Assembly: GCA_020796225.1 (NCBI GenBank)
Contig: CM036755.1
Span: 41,740,806 to 41,804,805 of the forward strand
Reading direction: 5' to 3'
Length of the DNA stretch: 64,000 bases
From: Arion vulgaris
Lineage: Eukaryota; Mollusca; Gastropoda; Stylommatophora; Arionidae
This document shows positions 11,501 to 26,500 of the stretch, in pieces; the stretch's first letter is position 1, and every line of letters begins with the position of its first letter. The translations under genes were made by a program, and so were the position numbers. The notes under the pieces were generated by a model that saw only the letters and a list, made by a program, of their open reading frames with translations, was not told the DNA's origin and searched no databases.

Positions 11501-14500
11501 ATCTGCTTATGTGGCCAAACCATTTAATTTGTTGTTTCTTGATGAAGTTCAGTAATGTTGTACCCACTTTTTTCCTTGATGTCTTCATTTCTAAAACGAT
11601 CTCTTCTTGATACTCCCAGCATTTTGGGTAGACACTTCATCTCTGTCCTCTAATGTCAATATAGGGTCCTAATGTGCTAGTCTATCCAGCATGAGGACCC
11701 AACTTCACACTCAGATAATGCTTGCAGTGCCCACATCAAATGGCTGACTAGACAGCTTTTGCATAACTGTCCCTAAATCTACTTCTTCCTCTTTGCTACA
11801 ACCACAGGACCTATCTATGTCATCATCAGATACATCCTCTGTATCACTCTCAGGATAGTCCTGATCTTGCAAATCATCTATCTCACCTAAATCATCAAAA
11901 GTATCTATCTTATCTTGCACAGATAACAGTGCATTATGTTTATGTTTTGTCCCAGAATTTACAGGTTAAGACACTACTTGTTATCATGACAAAAATTCAC
12001 ATTAAAGTCATTGACCTCCCGTGTTGGTGTATGCGGACATATTGTATGCAGACATATTGTATGATGTATTTGGGGAAAAAAATCCAAGCTCACATTATAT
12101 TTGGCTAAAAGTGTCAGTGTGTTATTGGGCCCGCACTGGGAGCAAATAATAGTAACACTGTGGCCTACGAGGCATGTCATAGGAGGCGCTAGGAAGGGGC
12201 CTAGGGAAGCTACCCTAGTAAATAAAAAGCATAGCAAAAATCAGATTTGCTGGCATACTTGTAGGCGAATTGCTGGCACAACGTACATTCGCTCTTAGGC
12301 TCAGATCAATACAAATCACAAAGAGTGGTTTAACAGGCGGTCGTTATGGAGTGTTTGAAGAAGATTTGTCTAAAACTGACTGACTATTTTCATCCTACAA
12401 CACAAATGAATCTTGATTCAACTTCGATTCTAAGAGATCAGTTTTAGAACTACAAGTTATATAGTTTGAAAACTAAATTATGAATTTTCAATTCCAATAT
12501 TGAATCAATCTTAACATATGCTAGCTAGAGTTGGAAAATGACTAAAGAAAATAATTAACATAAAATGTGACAAATTCAGGAGAAGTGATGAAATCAGAAA
12601 AATGTCTGGTCTACCACTAGTAACTTCCTTCTTCCTCGAAAGCTCCACATCAACCACTTGTCAACCCAATTTGAGTGATTTGTATGTGATATGAGCCCAA
12701 GAATGATGTACGCTGTGCCAGTTATGTGCCTACAAGTAGGCCAGCACATCCGATTTCTGCGCTGCTTTTTATTTACTAGGGTAGTATCCCTAAGGCCTAC
12801 ATCAGTTGCCTCTTATGACATGCATTGTAGGTTGCAGTGGTACTATTCTTTGCTTCCCTTGCAGGCTCTGACACCACACAGGCGGCACTAGTAAAACTGT
12901 TATAACAAAAAGAAGATGGAGACATGTTGGGCATACTCTGAGGAGAAATGATCAAAGAATCACAAAACATACATTGAAGTGGAAGGCAAAGAGTGCAAGA
13001 AAGAATGGACGTCCTAGAGGAACCCTGAAGTGTGTTCTTTACTAAGAGCATCAAGAAATTCCGGATTCGATTACATAAAACAGAATGAACGAGATGATGT
13101 GTCACATTGAAAGGTGTGGATATTGCAGTCTCACAGTTCTTCTTTGAACGTTCCATATTGACCACTTGTTAACCACTATTTGTGATTTGTATGTGATCCG
13201 AGTCTAAGAGCAATTGTATGTTGTGCAAGTTACATGCCTACAAGTAGGCCAACACATTCGATTTCTACTACGTTTTTATTTACTAGGGTAGCTTCCCTAG
13301 GCCCCTACCTCAGTCGCCTCTACGACATGCCTTGTAGGTCACAGTGTTACTATTCATTTGTTCCCCTTGTGAGCCCCTGCAACACAGGGCGTATCTCACA
13401 GTAAACTGACAGTGTAATAAGTAAACTTTATCATTGTCAAAGATAGATTTCACAGCAACTTCCATGTGTTATCTCTCTCTTGCTATGATGATGCATTCTA
13501 CAAAATATTCTTTATCTATAGATATAATGTTTCGTTTCCATTGAAAGCTCCTTCAATAATACAATTGACACAATATCATGTTGTGGTATCTGCATGTGTT
13601 TGTTCATTGCTCCATATAATATGTTCCATTTCTCTGTCATTGGAGGAAGAAGCACCTTTGGACATCATTCAACGTTTTGGGACCCAAAGAGGGAAGATCA
13701 ACAGTTTCATGATGATGTGTACCAGCTGGCACTCTGGAATGTGTTGTAGATAAATTCTGTTCATGTGATTATTAAGATAGTTAGTGAATCATGGTTACAA
13801 ACAACTTCATGGCAACAGGTTGTCCAATAATTGACCCATTCTTGTGCCAATTAAAAACCACTAAAAACGATCATTATTGTCTGAACTCTTAGTGGACCAG
13901 TGAGTGCAAAAGCCACATTTATACAAGCCATTTGTTTTTACAACTAAAAACACACCATTTAGTGTGGCCCTTGTAAAAGGTGTCAACCCAAAGTCACATA
14001 GTGTGGCATTTGGTACACAAGGATTTGAGTGAACTAATGATGGAAACAGAAGTCTAGATGCAAACCAGCAGCTTGCACACGCATTGACTGCATAAAGTAG
14101 CTGCCAGAGTGTCAGTACCAACCGCCTGTCACTTGAATTTGTAATTGATATAGAAGGAAGCTGCATAAGGCAGCCGCTAGACTGTCGGCATCTAGTTGTC
14201 TTGTTATGTTCTGAATATGCAGTTCACAATACAACCACCATGGACACAAAAAAAAGCATTCAGAATGTGAATCACATCTCAGTGTCGCACCAAGCATTCA
14301 ATTCAGTGACTTAACGATGAAACTAGACCAAACATGAGGAAAAATGTGCTAGCAACCAAGCAAAGAACACTGTAAGGTCTTAACGACTTGTCAGTCTTTC
14401 CGTCATGTTGTAATTATTAAGTCATACATAACTAAGAGGAGAGACAACTGACTCTCTTCACACCAACAATAAAAAAAAGACTGTGTTTATCTTTGACACA

Positions 14501-17500
14501 CAGAGGAGAGAAATTTGACTCAATCTCTACACCACACCAGCAGGATAAAAAATGGACTCACCCCCCACACTTGACACCAAGAGCCATCAGGGCAGATTTC
14601 AGACGATCTAAACCCAATGACGCCAGCTCCTGAAATAAGCAACGGCATATATCAAACTTGAAATTCAGAAAATACTACATTTAAGATAATAGAAGACATC
14701 AGTTTAGATAAACAAATACAACATATTCATAACAAAATACAATTAGAACTGATCAATTTTTGGTTTTAAGTAAATTATTTAAAAATCATAAAACTTCAAA
14801 TGCTATTAACTCATAATTTAAAAAATGATGACACGAAATATCTTTTTTAAAGATGTCTTATGACTCTATGACCCGACTGCAGAATTCAGCTCAGTGGTAC
14901 TCTAAGGGGGAATTCTGGTCTGGAAATTTGTATCTAAAATTACCAACATTCAAATCGCTACAGCTCAGCTCTGAGAATAGATAGGCACTACAAACTTTGT
15001 ATGCTGATTCTGTACATATCTAGCTAAAAATTACCCAAGTTTTTTTTTTTTTTTAGAAATGATGTATAATTTATGTTTTAGAGCAGTCAAAAGCTTTTAA
15101 TGACCTAATTTTGGGGGTGTGTTTACCCAAAAATTGATTTTAAAAGTTATATTTAATATATCCTAAAAAGTTTGTGTAATATTTTTGATATTATAATTAC
15201 TCACCTTAAGAGTGAAAACAGAATTCATTTATATTCAGAGACTTAGGGATTTGAAATTTGTGTTTGGTGGCCATTTTGTACTGTTTCCATGGCAATGTTT
15301 GTCATATTTTTGTAAACTAACCTTTTCTACTCTTTAAGTCATAATCGAAGCCACAGAGATGTGGTTTTACAGAAGAATATTCAAAATTCCATGGACAGCA
15401 AAGAAAACAAATGTGGAGGTTTTAAATCAGGCCTGTACACAGAGAAACCTTATCAAAAGAATAAGAATCCAACAATCAAGGTTCTTCGGGCATATAATGT
15501 GAAGAGAAGGTTTAGAACATTTGGTGACTACAGGTAAAATTCAGGGAAGGAGAGATCGTGGAAGACAGAGGGAGATGGAGAAGATGTTGGATGGCCTGAC
15601 ATCATGGTTCGACAAAATATCGACGTCAAAACTGATTACATGCACCAAGCAAAGAGAGTTGTGGAGAGACATGATCGCCTACCGCCCGAGTGGTTACCGG
15701 GCCCAAATTTGGGGTGTAAAGAATAGAACCACTGTTACCTGCCACGCATGTCGTAAGAGGCACTAAGGAGGTTTGGCTGAAATCGGATGCATGTGTCCTA
15801 AATGTATAGAAGTCTTGCTTTTAGGGCCTACCAAACCAATGTGCAACTTATACACGTTCTTGGTAAAGATCAAACATATCACAAAGAGTGATTAAAATTG
15901 GTCGTAAAGAACGAAGCAAAGAAGAAGAAGATGATCGCCTACGCCGGCAGGCATGGCACTTGATTGATTGAAGTCATAATCTCTCAAAATTGTTATACAA
16001 ATTCTACATTAATATGAAAACAGTGAAAAACATTTCCAGACCAGAGTCCCCCAGTAACTAGATTTTCATATGTCATAATGTTTTCTCATCCATGTAATTT
16101 TTCAGTTCCTTGATATATTCAGGTTGTGTGCTAGTGGTCCTTCTGCTAAAATTTAACAGTTCCAGTGAAAGAACCAGTTTCACCAACTTGATGCAATGAA
16201 GTCAATCCTTCATCGCTAGACTAGTACAATGTACTTACACTCATTGATTGAAACTACAAAAAGTGCTTTATATCTGGATACTGTCAAGAAAACACACAAG
16301 CAAAGATAGCTCAAGTCTTAGGTCATCTATATCCACAATACAAATCTGTCACATTCCTATATATCCTAGTACTTTAATCAGAGTATATAGATGTCTTACC
16401 TCCCATGATGAGAATGCTGAGAGGTCAAGATGGGCTCCGGAGTGTGTGAGAGCACCTGATGCCTCTTTCTGTTAGAGATTAGCAGAATGGATAAAAAAAA
16501 GTTAATTGTGTGACTCAATGGTTAGAGCGTTGGACTCAAGCATAAAAACTATTATATGGTTCAAACCTCAATATGGTCAACTCTCCAGTGCACTAAGTTG
16601 AAAATAAGTACTAAAATTTCTAATAAAGTTCACATTCTGAATCTACTATGCAAATATCCTGACAGTGGCAGCTTCACAAAGTTAAAGTGAACTGAGCAAC
16701 TATGGAAGTAACTTAAGTACAAAGATATGAATTTTAATCAGTTTACCTTTTGCTTCCATGACCACTAAATTACTTCATCGTTTCCATGACCACTAAATTA
16801 CTTCATTGTTACCATCACCACTTCTTCTTCTTCGAGCGCTTCATATTGACCACTTGCCAACCATTCTGAGTGATTTGTATGTGATCTGAGCCAAAGAGTG
16901 ATTGTATGTTGTGCCAGTTATGCGCCTACAAGTAGGCCAGCACATCCGATCTCTGCACTGCTTTTTATTTACTAGGGTAGCATCCCTAGGGCCTACATCA
17001 ATTGCCTATTACGACATGCACTGTAGGTTGCATTGGTACTATTCTTTGCTTCCTTGCGGTCCGGCACCATCACCACTAAATTACCTCTTCATTTTCCCCA
17101 TAACTACTAAACTACTACATCAATTTTGTCCAACTTAGTAATCTTTCCAAGAATAAAATCATCATCATGGTCATGACCTGATAAGCTAGACAACATAGAC
17201 AAGAATAAACATACTGGCCATCCTGGAAATGTTCCATCCATCCATATCTTCTCAAACTCTGCATGGACTTGATCCACTTCCTGAAGAAAAGACAAATTAA
17301 GAACACATGGTAACTACTGTTTAGCCAGTTATTCAAATTCTTCTTTGCTATCCTCAAGAGTCAATTGTTGACCCTACAATTTTATCAGCTGTTTTTATTG
17401 CGACATCACTCTAGTCAATTTCCATAGCTATTTCAATTACTAAGATCAGCGGCTCCCAAACTTTGCATTACCCCTGATACCATTTAAAATACATTTTGCT

Positions 17501-20500
17501 GCCGTAGACCCACAAAAGTTTCTATATATGAAAATGGACAGGAATGAATTACCTGTGTGTTACAATAGTAAACAGTGTCTACAATTTAACATTTTAATAA
17601 ACAACAAAGAAAACATTAGGCCTATAGAAACAAAATAAAATGCCTACTTACCGTCAAATTAGAATGAATCCTTCAACTCTGCAGCTCACACAATTAATTA
17701 ATTTTTATAATATATATCTACATTTACATGTTTGAAATATCAAAGATCATAATATTTCGTCAAGCGCTTGAGGGCCCCCTGTAAGTACCTCGTGGACCCC
17801 AGTTTGGGAAAGACTGACTTAGATGATATTACTCTATCCTTAAATATAGAACTACAATGATACTACTCTATCAGACATAAACTATTGACAGAACAGGAGG
17901 ACAAGCAGTCTCAGCTCAAGGTGTGAGGCTAGCATAAGTTTAAGGGGGAACTCTGGTCTGGAAATGTTTTTCATTGTTTTCATATTAATGTAGAATTTAT
18001 ATAACAATTTTGAGAGATTATTTCTAAGAAGAGTAGAAAAAGTTTCCAAAAATATGTCCACCTGTTGCCATGGAAACAATACAAAATGGCCACCAAACAC
18101 AAAATTTCAAATCATTATGGCTCTGAATCTAATGAATATAAATGAATTCTGTTTTCCCTCTAAGGTGAGCAATTGTAATATCTAAAATATTACACAAACT
18201 TTATTAGATATATTAAATATAACATTTAAAATACATTTTTGGGTAAACACACCCCCAAAATTAGGTCATAAAAAAGCTTTTTGGGGGTGTTTTTATCCAA
18301 AAATTTATTTAAAATGTAATATTTAATATATCCTAAAAAGCTTGTGCAATATTTTAAATATTACAATTGCTTACCCTTCAGAGTTGAAACAGAATTCATT
18401 TACATTCAGAGCCTTAGGGATTTGACATTTTGCATTGTTTCCATGGAAACGCTTTGACATTTTTTTGTAAACAAGTCTTTTTCGACTCTTCTAATCTCTC
18501 AAAATTGTTATACAAATTCTACATTAATATGAAAACTAAAAAAATTCTTGACCCACATACCAATACCCCCTTAAGTACAAGACCTTGCTTGTAAAGCTGT
18601 ATTATTTGTTCCAATAGATTTTCCCCCCAAGATAGGCTTAGATCAAAGGTTATCCAATAATGGTGCAACCTGTCAAGATGATATATTCATCATAGGTAAC
18701 CCCTAGTGACTCAGACTTGACTATAGAGTTATCCAAAGACTACCACAACATGTCCACCTTCTCATGTTTAACCTGTGAGCTAGACTACTTACACTAACGT
18801 GAGATAGCATGCAATGTCTCCTGAATGTCTTGGATAATAGTCATTGTTTATCAGATCGAGTCTTGTTTAGTGGTTGGATCATCATAACTGCACACCGAAA
18901 CAATTAGTCCATGGGTCAGTATGTCTGTCAGCATCTGGCAACTAACGTAACCAGTTATATGTTGGTTTACTTTTTTCTTCGACTTCCAGTATAATGCTCT
19001 TGTCTAGCTACACCATATTTGACTTTGTATTCTTGCAGAATGATTAGGGTTGTAGATACATCACCATTACTTGACTGTACACACCTGGATATGCTGGAGT
19101 GCAGGGTAATGAGCATGCTAGCTTTCTTGCAAACAATGTCCCGATTCAAGTGGGCAGAAGTATGGACAGAGCCGATGTTATAAATGCGGTGCGCTTCTCA
19201 GACACTGGAACAAACCCAAGAAATAGGAGTTAAGTTTGGACATGCCAGATAGTGTTGTTTTCATGGTAGAGAGAGAGGTATACTAATCAACTTCTCATGG
19301 GTACGGTGAGCAAATATAGACTTTGAGAGGCTGCTGAAGCGGAGGACAGAGCATGTTGGAATGCCCAATGTGCCATGGACGTCGATGCATAACATAACTT
19401 GAATCAGTTCCAGATCTCCTCTCCTCTAGGGAATTCAGAATATCAGCCTAGACCAACATTGTATGTTAGAATATTATCCTAGACATCAATGTCCAGTGTA
19501 ACCAGGAAATTCTGGTATGGTAGAATCAATTATCCTGAAAGACAGTTTTCCTAAGAGAGACAACTCGGACATCATTTATATATATAAAACACTTGACCAA
19601 AACTATTTATCATTTTGCTTATGGTAATGTGATCAATAGGGTTATAATATATAGCGTTGCTGTCGACCAGACACTATAAGATTTTGTGTTCCATCATTGT
19701 GCTCACAAGCAGGAAAGATATGTGCCCTCTTGCCAGAGCACAGAGATGTGGGGCAGGTCCCTCCTAAGGTCTGTAAGACAACAGGAAAGATGCTAAATTA
19801 TTTATTATAGTTTGGTGAATGTATCCTGTAGTTGTGAAAATCAAGACATGTTTGAGTAACTTACATCAGGCAGATCAACCAATGGCTTGATTCTAGAGAT
19901 GTATTCACCCATGTAGTCAAGCATGTATACCAAGTATCTGCAGACAAACAAATTTGTTTCATACATAACTAGATGTTCACCAGTAAACTTTATCAGTTAT
20001 TAATCTAACTGTGTTACTGCCATGTTCAAGTCATCAATCATATCTTGTATCAATCTTCGCAGTACTCTTCCTCTTCTCATCACACTGTTACCAGGATGTT
20101 GCCCAATGTCATGGTTTTCTGTTTTTGTCTTGCGCTGTTCTAGTGGCTTAGGTAAGTTATTATTTTTTTTTTTGGCAGGATTCTGCTATACCATCTAACC
20201 ATCTTTTCGTGGTCTTCCTCTTGCCTTCTTTCCTGATGTTCTGTTATAGAAGACTGTATACAGAAGAGTTTGGTCACATTCTTATTAAGTGACAGAATCA
20301 CTTCAATGTATCAATGAAACAAGATACTTACAGCTATTTACTTTATCAAATGACTATTTTGTGACAAAGTACATCACTAATAATATATGTCAAACATAAC
20401 TATAACACATATCTTCACTGAACTGATTCCAAACATGTTCTCTCTCTCTCCTCTATCGTTCTTTTTGGCCATTTGATCATTCTTATTGTGATATATAAAC

Positions 20501-23500
20501 AGCCTTTGCCAAGAACGTATTTTTGTTTACATCACATCATTCAACGCCATTTGGAGCTCTGGTGCTTATCCTTCCGGTTTCAACCGGTTTCACCCAGCGT
20601 TTACTGTGCTCTCCGCAGCCATTGACTGTCCCCAGCCTACCTGCAAGGCAGCAGCTTCAAACATGTGTTCAACAAAATAGTTGAAAATTGTTTTTTTCTC
20701 TATGTGGTTCAAATACGAACTATATTTAGTGAGTAGACATGTGACTAACTGATTAATCTTCTTCTTTGAACGTTCCATATCGACCACTTGTTAACCATGA
20801 TGTGTGATTTGTATGTGATCTGAGCCTAAGAGCGCTTGTACGTTGTGTCAGTTATGCGCCTACAAGTAGGCCAGCCCATCCGATTTCAGGGATACTTTTT
20901 ATTTACTAGGGAAGCTTCCTAGGTCCTACATCAGTCGCCTTGTAGGTCGCAGTGGTACTATTCTTTGCTTCCTTGCGGCCCGGCACCACCAGGTGACTGA
21001 TTTATCAGTATGGGCATTAGATAACAATTTACTCTATTTTAGTTTCTGGAGTATGAGAACACACAAACTGTTATAACCACCCACTAATGAAATATGTCTG
21101 CTTAGCAAAAATGAGGTGTAGATTTGGACAGTTTGAGTTTCTGAGCATGGTAGACTAATTACGAGTTAAAATCTTAGTAGTATCGAGATTATTTAAATAT
21201 ATGCAAATACAGTCACTAACTGTACTGCAATACTGATCTTACCAAGGGCGTGAGAATTAACTGATTAGCTGCTAAATGAAAAACAGGTTGAGGCTGAATT
21301 AAATTTTGGTTCCATTTTCCCATTAGAGGTGTATGTACAAATTCAGCTTCAGTTTTCTTAATTATTAATAGATTATTATGAGTAATATACCATTTTGTAG
21401 GTACATGAATTTTCTTTAACTGATTAACTACCGGGTTTTTTTCGCCTCTGAACGGAATTATTTTTTCAGTTTCAAAAATAGGGCACACATACTTTAGCTA
21501 AACTAAAATATTGTTTCTAAATTTTATTTAGAGTTGAACTTATTATATATCAAATTAAAGATAAATGAATGTACTTTCATAAAATATTGATTGTATCAGA
21601 AAATATAATGTTATCTTGACTATGCATGAAAAATATTAGCATTTATTAAAAAATTAATTGAAATTGTGAGAACAAAAATCCAACTTGCCAAGTGCCTTTA
21701 TGAACAATATGTTGTATAAATCAGTCTAGCTGCTCTCTTAATATAGGTAATGCATTTATGAATGAAGAAACATTACGAAAATAGTGAAGGAATGTATGGT
21801 TTATTAACTGTTTACAAACTAGCATCATGACCATTCATATAAATCGCTAGTTTTTTTATGGTCACATAGTATCCTAGAATGACTGGTAAACTCTGTTTTA
21901 CTTCTATCTCTAGCATAAGCCACGAGGATATGTATTCATTATCGTTTATACTTCACTTTTACGTAGTTTCGCAATATAAAGCTCTAATCAGGATGAAAAG
22001 TAATAAAAATGCAAAAAATAGTGCGCGTCTTTTGAGTGACGCGTGGTCCATACGATAAGATATATTGACACTGAGTGTCGCTTGGTACGGAATCAGTTAA
22101 GAATGTTCTAAAACAAATAAATAGTGGTGCTCCTAGTGGCTTATGGAAGTTAATCAGTTAAGAGACGTATAGTGTAGAGGATGGTTGAACTAGTGATCAC
22201 AGCTGTAACTATACTGTTTAAAGTGTAACTAACTATAAAGTGTGAGCAATTGGTTATGATCTCTGACAGTATGATATAATTAACCCCTGGAAGAGACTAG
22301 ACAATTGTGCAATGGGAAAATGGACCTGAAATATGACTACTATCTGATAATGCTAAGGATGACAATGCAATGTATATACTAATGGTTTGTGCTGTGTAGG
22401 GAAGTATTAGGTCTGGGATCCATGTGCGCAGGAAGAATTGTTAGATCAGTAGAGTCCAGCATGACTTACTGCTGTTCTGGGGTGACTTTCTGGAATCCCA
22501 ATAATGATGGCAGCTATAACATCAGTGAAGAAGAATCCTGCAAATTGTCTGGTCAATACAATAGCAAATAAAGATAAAGAGCTTTCAAAAAAGTAAACAA
22601 ACTGTGCATCATTGGATTGATTGGGCCATCATCATTGAAAGAAATGAACCACAGCTAGAACATAATACAGCTGATGGCCAAAGAACAGAGAAGAATGGCA
22701 TGCATTTGTTGCTGCCCGAAGCATTAAGGGTGCAACAGGCTAGAGTGAGAGAGAGATAAACTCTATAGCTCCAGCAACAGCAGTATGGATCTCAGGTAAA
22801 CATGCTCCCATGAAACTGAAAAGTGTAGTCCGGATTAAACCTACAACCTTCAGAAGGCATGGCAAATGGCTTGATCCCTCCTTCGCCACATACATTTTCT
22901 ATTATTGTTATATATTTTTCTTCTGGTTCCTGTCTAGCCCAAAGTTCTTCATAAACTATCTATTATTGTCCTCAAAGTGAACTGTTTACTTCTCTCACTG
23001 TCAACTATTACTGCTTGTTGTAGTAGTTGATTTGCTTTTATTGAACCATTACAAATGAGACTGTTACATTCAGGTCTCACCATGTGTTGCTGGGGCCCCA
23101 AGGGGAGCAAAGAATAGTAACACTGAAACCTACAAGGCATGTCGTAAGTGGGGACTAAGATAGGGGCCTAGGGAAGCTACCTAGTAAATAAAAACATAGC
23201 AGAAATCGAATGTGAAGGCCTACTTGTAGGCGCACAACTGGCACAAGTACAATGGCTCTTAGATCACAAACAAGTCACAAAGAGTGGTTTAACAAGTGGT
23301 TGATATGGCGTGTTCGAAGTAGAAGAGACTTGCATTCAGGTCTGCATGGATAAGACCCCCAGGTCTTGTACTGGCTTTAAATAAAAACGAAACAGCATAT
23401 CTCTGCCAGCCCTCTACTTGCTTATTAACAAATGTGTGAGAAAATGTAACATCTTAATCTAAACAGATCTCTATTTTGTATTTAGAAAAACAATACAAAT

Positions 23501-26500
23501 CTTACTCTCTGTAGGAAGCATTCTTTCTGTCTTTTGGGATGTCAAACAGATGATCAAACACAGATAAGTATGTAATGTAGTCAATTTTCTGCAAGTAAAC
23601 ACAAACATTATAAGTTAAAGTTTTAAATATTTCCTATTATTACTGAAATTATTTCTGTTGTTCTAGCTAACGACTTACCTGCATACCCCAGTGGCATTGT
23701 TTTTATGTATAAATCTGCAGAAATAAACGGACAAAAATAATGAGGCTCCGAATGCGACACTTCAGATTCCAGCTGCACAAAACGGGTCTTAGATAGTGTC
23801 ACCTGTGGAGAACCCAGGAAGGCTAAAAACATGTCTTGTTTGGTCAAAATATGACAGCCCCATCCTGTAGGTCATAGAAAAAACATGGCCTAAGGATGAA
23901 TCACTATGAGATAAATATGGCTTCCTGGTTGAAGGTTTGGAGAGTCGCTGTCTGGGAAAAATTTATTAGAAAAAAATTGTTTCATAGAATTCCTTCAAAA
24001 TAGGTTCACCATCTTCTAAATAAATCGGGAGCCTCGGTGCTATGAAGTTCGTGCACTGCCGCTGCAACTTCTAGTGTAATAAAGAGATCGGAGTACACAT
24101 GGTTACCCACCTAAGTGCAATGATATTGGTCCTATCCGCCAAACAATCAAACTTCGAGATAAATTGTGGGAGGGCCAGTGAAGACCATAGGTCCATCGTC
24201 CTATTCCCAACTCATGTTGTCAAAAATAAACAGCTAAATAGGTCACAGAAATAGAAGATTAATCAAACTGATTCTCTGGTCATTGATGTGCTTGATCAGC
24301 TCTAAGTTAGTTGAAACATATTTATTGATGTCTGTGCAAACTGGTGGATTCAGTAAAGTTTGTCTTCTGTTTCCTTGCCCTTCCTCTACTGAAAGATATA
24401 CTAATGATTATATTGAATAATTTCAACTTTACAATGAGAGACAAGGATGTTAATTTCAGACAAAAAAATCTGACCAATATTGCAGTATGTGTAAAGTCTT
24501 TTCATAACAACAGACTATATACTAATGACTGATGCTCGTCCATCACAGGTGATGATGACCACACAAATTTTCCTCCAAGGGAATGTAGTTGCGTTATGTT
24601 TGTCTGTGTGTGGGTAGATGACTAGTGAGCCCGATATGGGCTTGAAATGTTCTTGTAGTGTGGGCAAGGTATACTTGCACTTGTGGGAAGTTTTACTGTC
24701 TTTTTATTTTGACGTTTTTGTTCCATCCGTGCTGTTCTACCTGCCTCGCAGGCAGTACCGTGTTGAAGAAGTGTGCACCTGGCTGATCTGTCTTGAGCAA
24801 CATTCTCCCAGTTGTTGACATCTATGCCAAAGGATTTCATCGAGTTCTTGAGTGTATCTGACTAATGACTAACACACTTACAACAGACTACTTACTAAAA
24901 TACAATTGTGGACCTTAGTCTAAGGTTGGTCAATTTCTACATTTCCTATCATTTCATTATTTCCAGGCCTACTCAAGTTGTTCAGAAATTAATGTGGTCT
25001 TTTATTTTTGTAACTTATGCATTTTTGACTGAAAATAATGTTTATTGTCTTCAGGTTTGTTTTCTCTCCAATGGACAACAGTCGGTAGTATGGAGTATGT
25101 GTATTGCAGTCTGGGCTTCCAGAAACTGGCTGGTATAATATATCAGTTTTCTTCGTAATGATGGTAACTTCAAAGATGTAACATATAGAAAGAATCTGTG
25201 TATGATTTTCTGTAAAACTGTCTCAGTGCTAACTTGTGCACACACGATCATCAACAAACAGAAAAGTCTCTGATGGTGTGTAACTTAACCATACGTTCTG
25301 GTTGAAGCCTTTGTAGATTCAACAATTTATAATTGATACGATAACTAACATTAGTTTCAATGTCACCATCTCTGAACATATCAGTCTACATAGCAGAGAA
25401 CATGATACTGAACCGAGTCAATGTAAGAGCACAGCCATGTTTTACTCCATTTGAGACAAGAAATGGTTCTGATAAAAGTGCCATTATCTTGAACTCTGGA
25501 GTTGTATCCTGCCATGCATTTGCCCCACTATTGTGATAAATTTATGTAAGGAACCATATTTTTACATGATTTTTCAGAAATCAAATATTTACACCTCAAA
25601 AACCAACAACAATTTGTGTGGCATCTACCCAGAAAAATATATTTATTCTAACCTTCATATCGTGCAAGTCACCTTTACTGTTTCAATTCTTAGTCTTAAT
25701 TTATTTACTGTATCCCCAAACAAGAGACATATCATATACTTACCTCAATACCTTTGAGATTCAAATATTGCTCATAGCACTTATGTAAATCCAAATATTT
25801 ACCATAGCCTTCCTCATCTGTAAAATCTACCATGTCTGCAAAAGAATATAATCAAGTATTTCATAATCATAAAAGAATATATGGTCTTTTCATTTTACAG
25901 ATGGTCAGTTAGCAAGTGTTTTACTGTGACAACCTCTGAGTTATTACTTTTCTCTCTTGTCTTTCAGCTCATAAATAAGTCTCTTCTCAAAAGACTATTG
26001 AGCCCGTGCGCAATATCGCTTTCCATCATAAGCCAGTTTTCCCCATCTGTTGGGACCTATAGAAAAGTTCTTCACTGATGCCTTGCAGACATCTTAATAC
26101 CTGAGCAGTGATCTGTCCTGGTGCCTCTTCCCCTCCGAAAGTTCACAGAACAACATTTGTTTTGGTATGCTGCCATTGTCCATTCTAATATTCCATACAA
26201 GTTTCCATAATAGAATAAGTGAGACAATTACAGTGTTTCACAAAATCATCAACATGGATAACAAGTGCTTGTTTCAAGCAGAAACAAAGAGATTTTTGTC
26301 TGTGATATGTAGAGCCAATTTTTCTGCAACGATAGTAATCCTAACAGCTCGTCCTGAAGCACAGTTCCTCAAGCAGACATACTGTAGCAACATACAGAAG
26401 TGAATCATAGGCCATTATACAAACGCACTCGCCCGAGTGCTTACGGGCCCAAATTTGGGGTGTAAAAAATAGAACCACTGTTACCTGCCACGCATGTCGT

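Larger units (their letters stand above)
14903..16052. mobile_element. Foldback/MITE element containing nested LINE and SINE
   Basis: The left end TAAGGGGGAATTCTGGTCTG and the right end (reverse complement of CCAGACCAGAGTCCCCC, ending 16052) are inverted repeats. 15095-15335 matches the right arm of the related element 17940-18574. The body is interrupted at 15346 and resumes at 15971 at TCTCTCAAAATTGTTATACA. Confidence 0.85.

Noticed and set aside
12797..13165. 122-residue minus-strand ORF
   Set aside because: Covers a SINE and antisense LINE sequence.
16500..16580. A second tRNA gene
   Set aside because: A- and B-box-like motifs are present but the acceptor and anticodon stems do not pair; more likely a SINE head.
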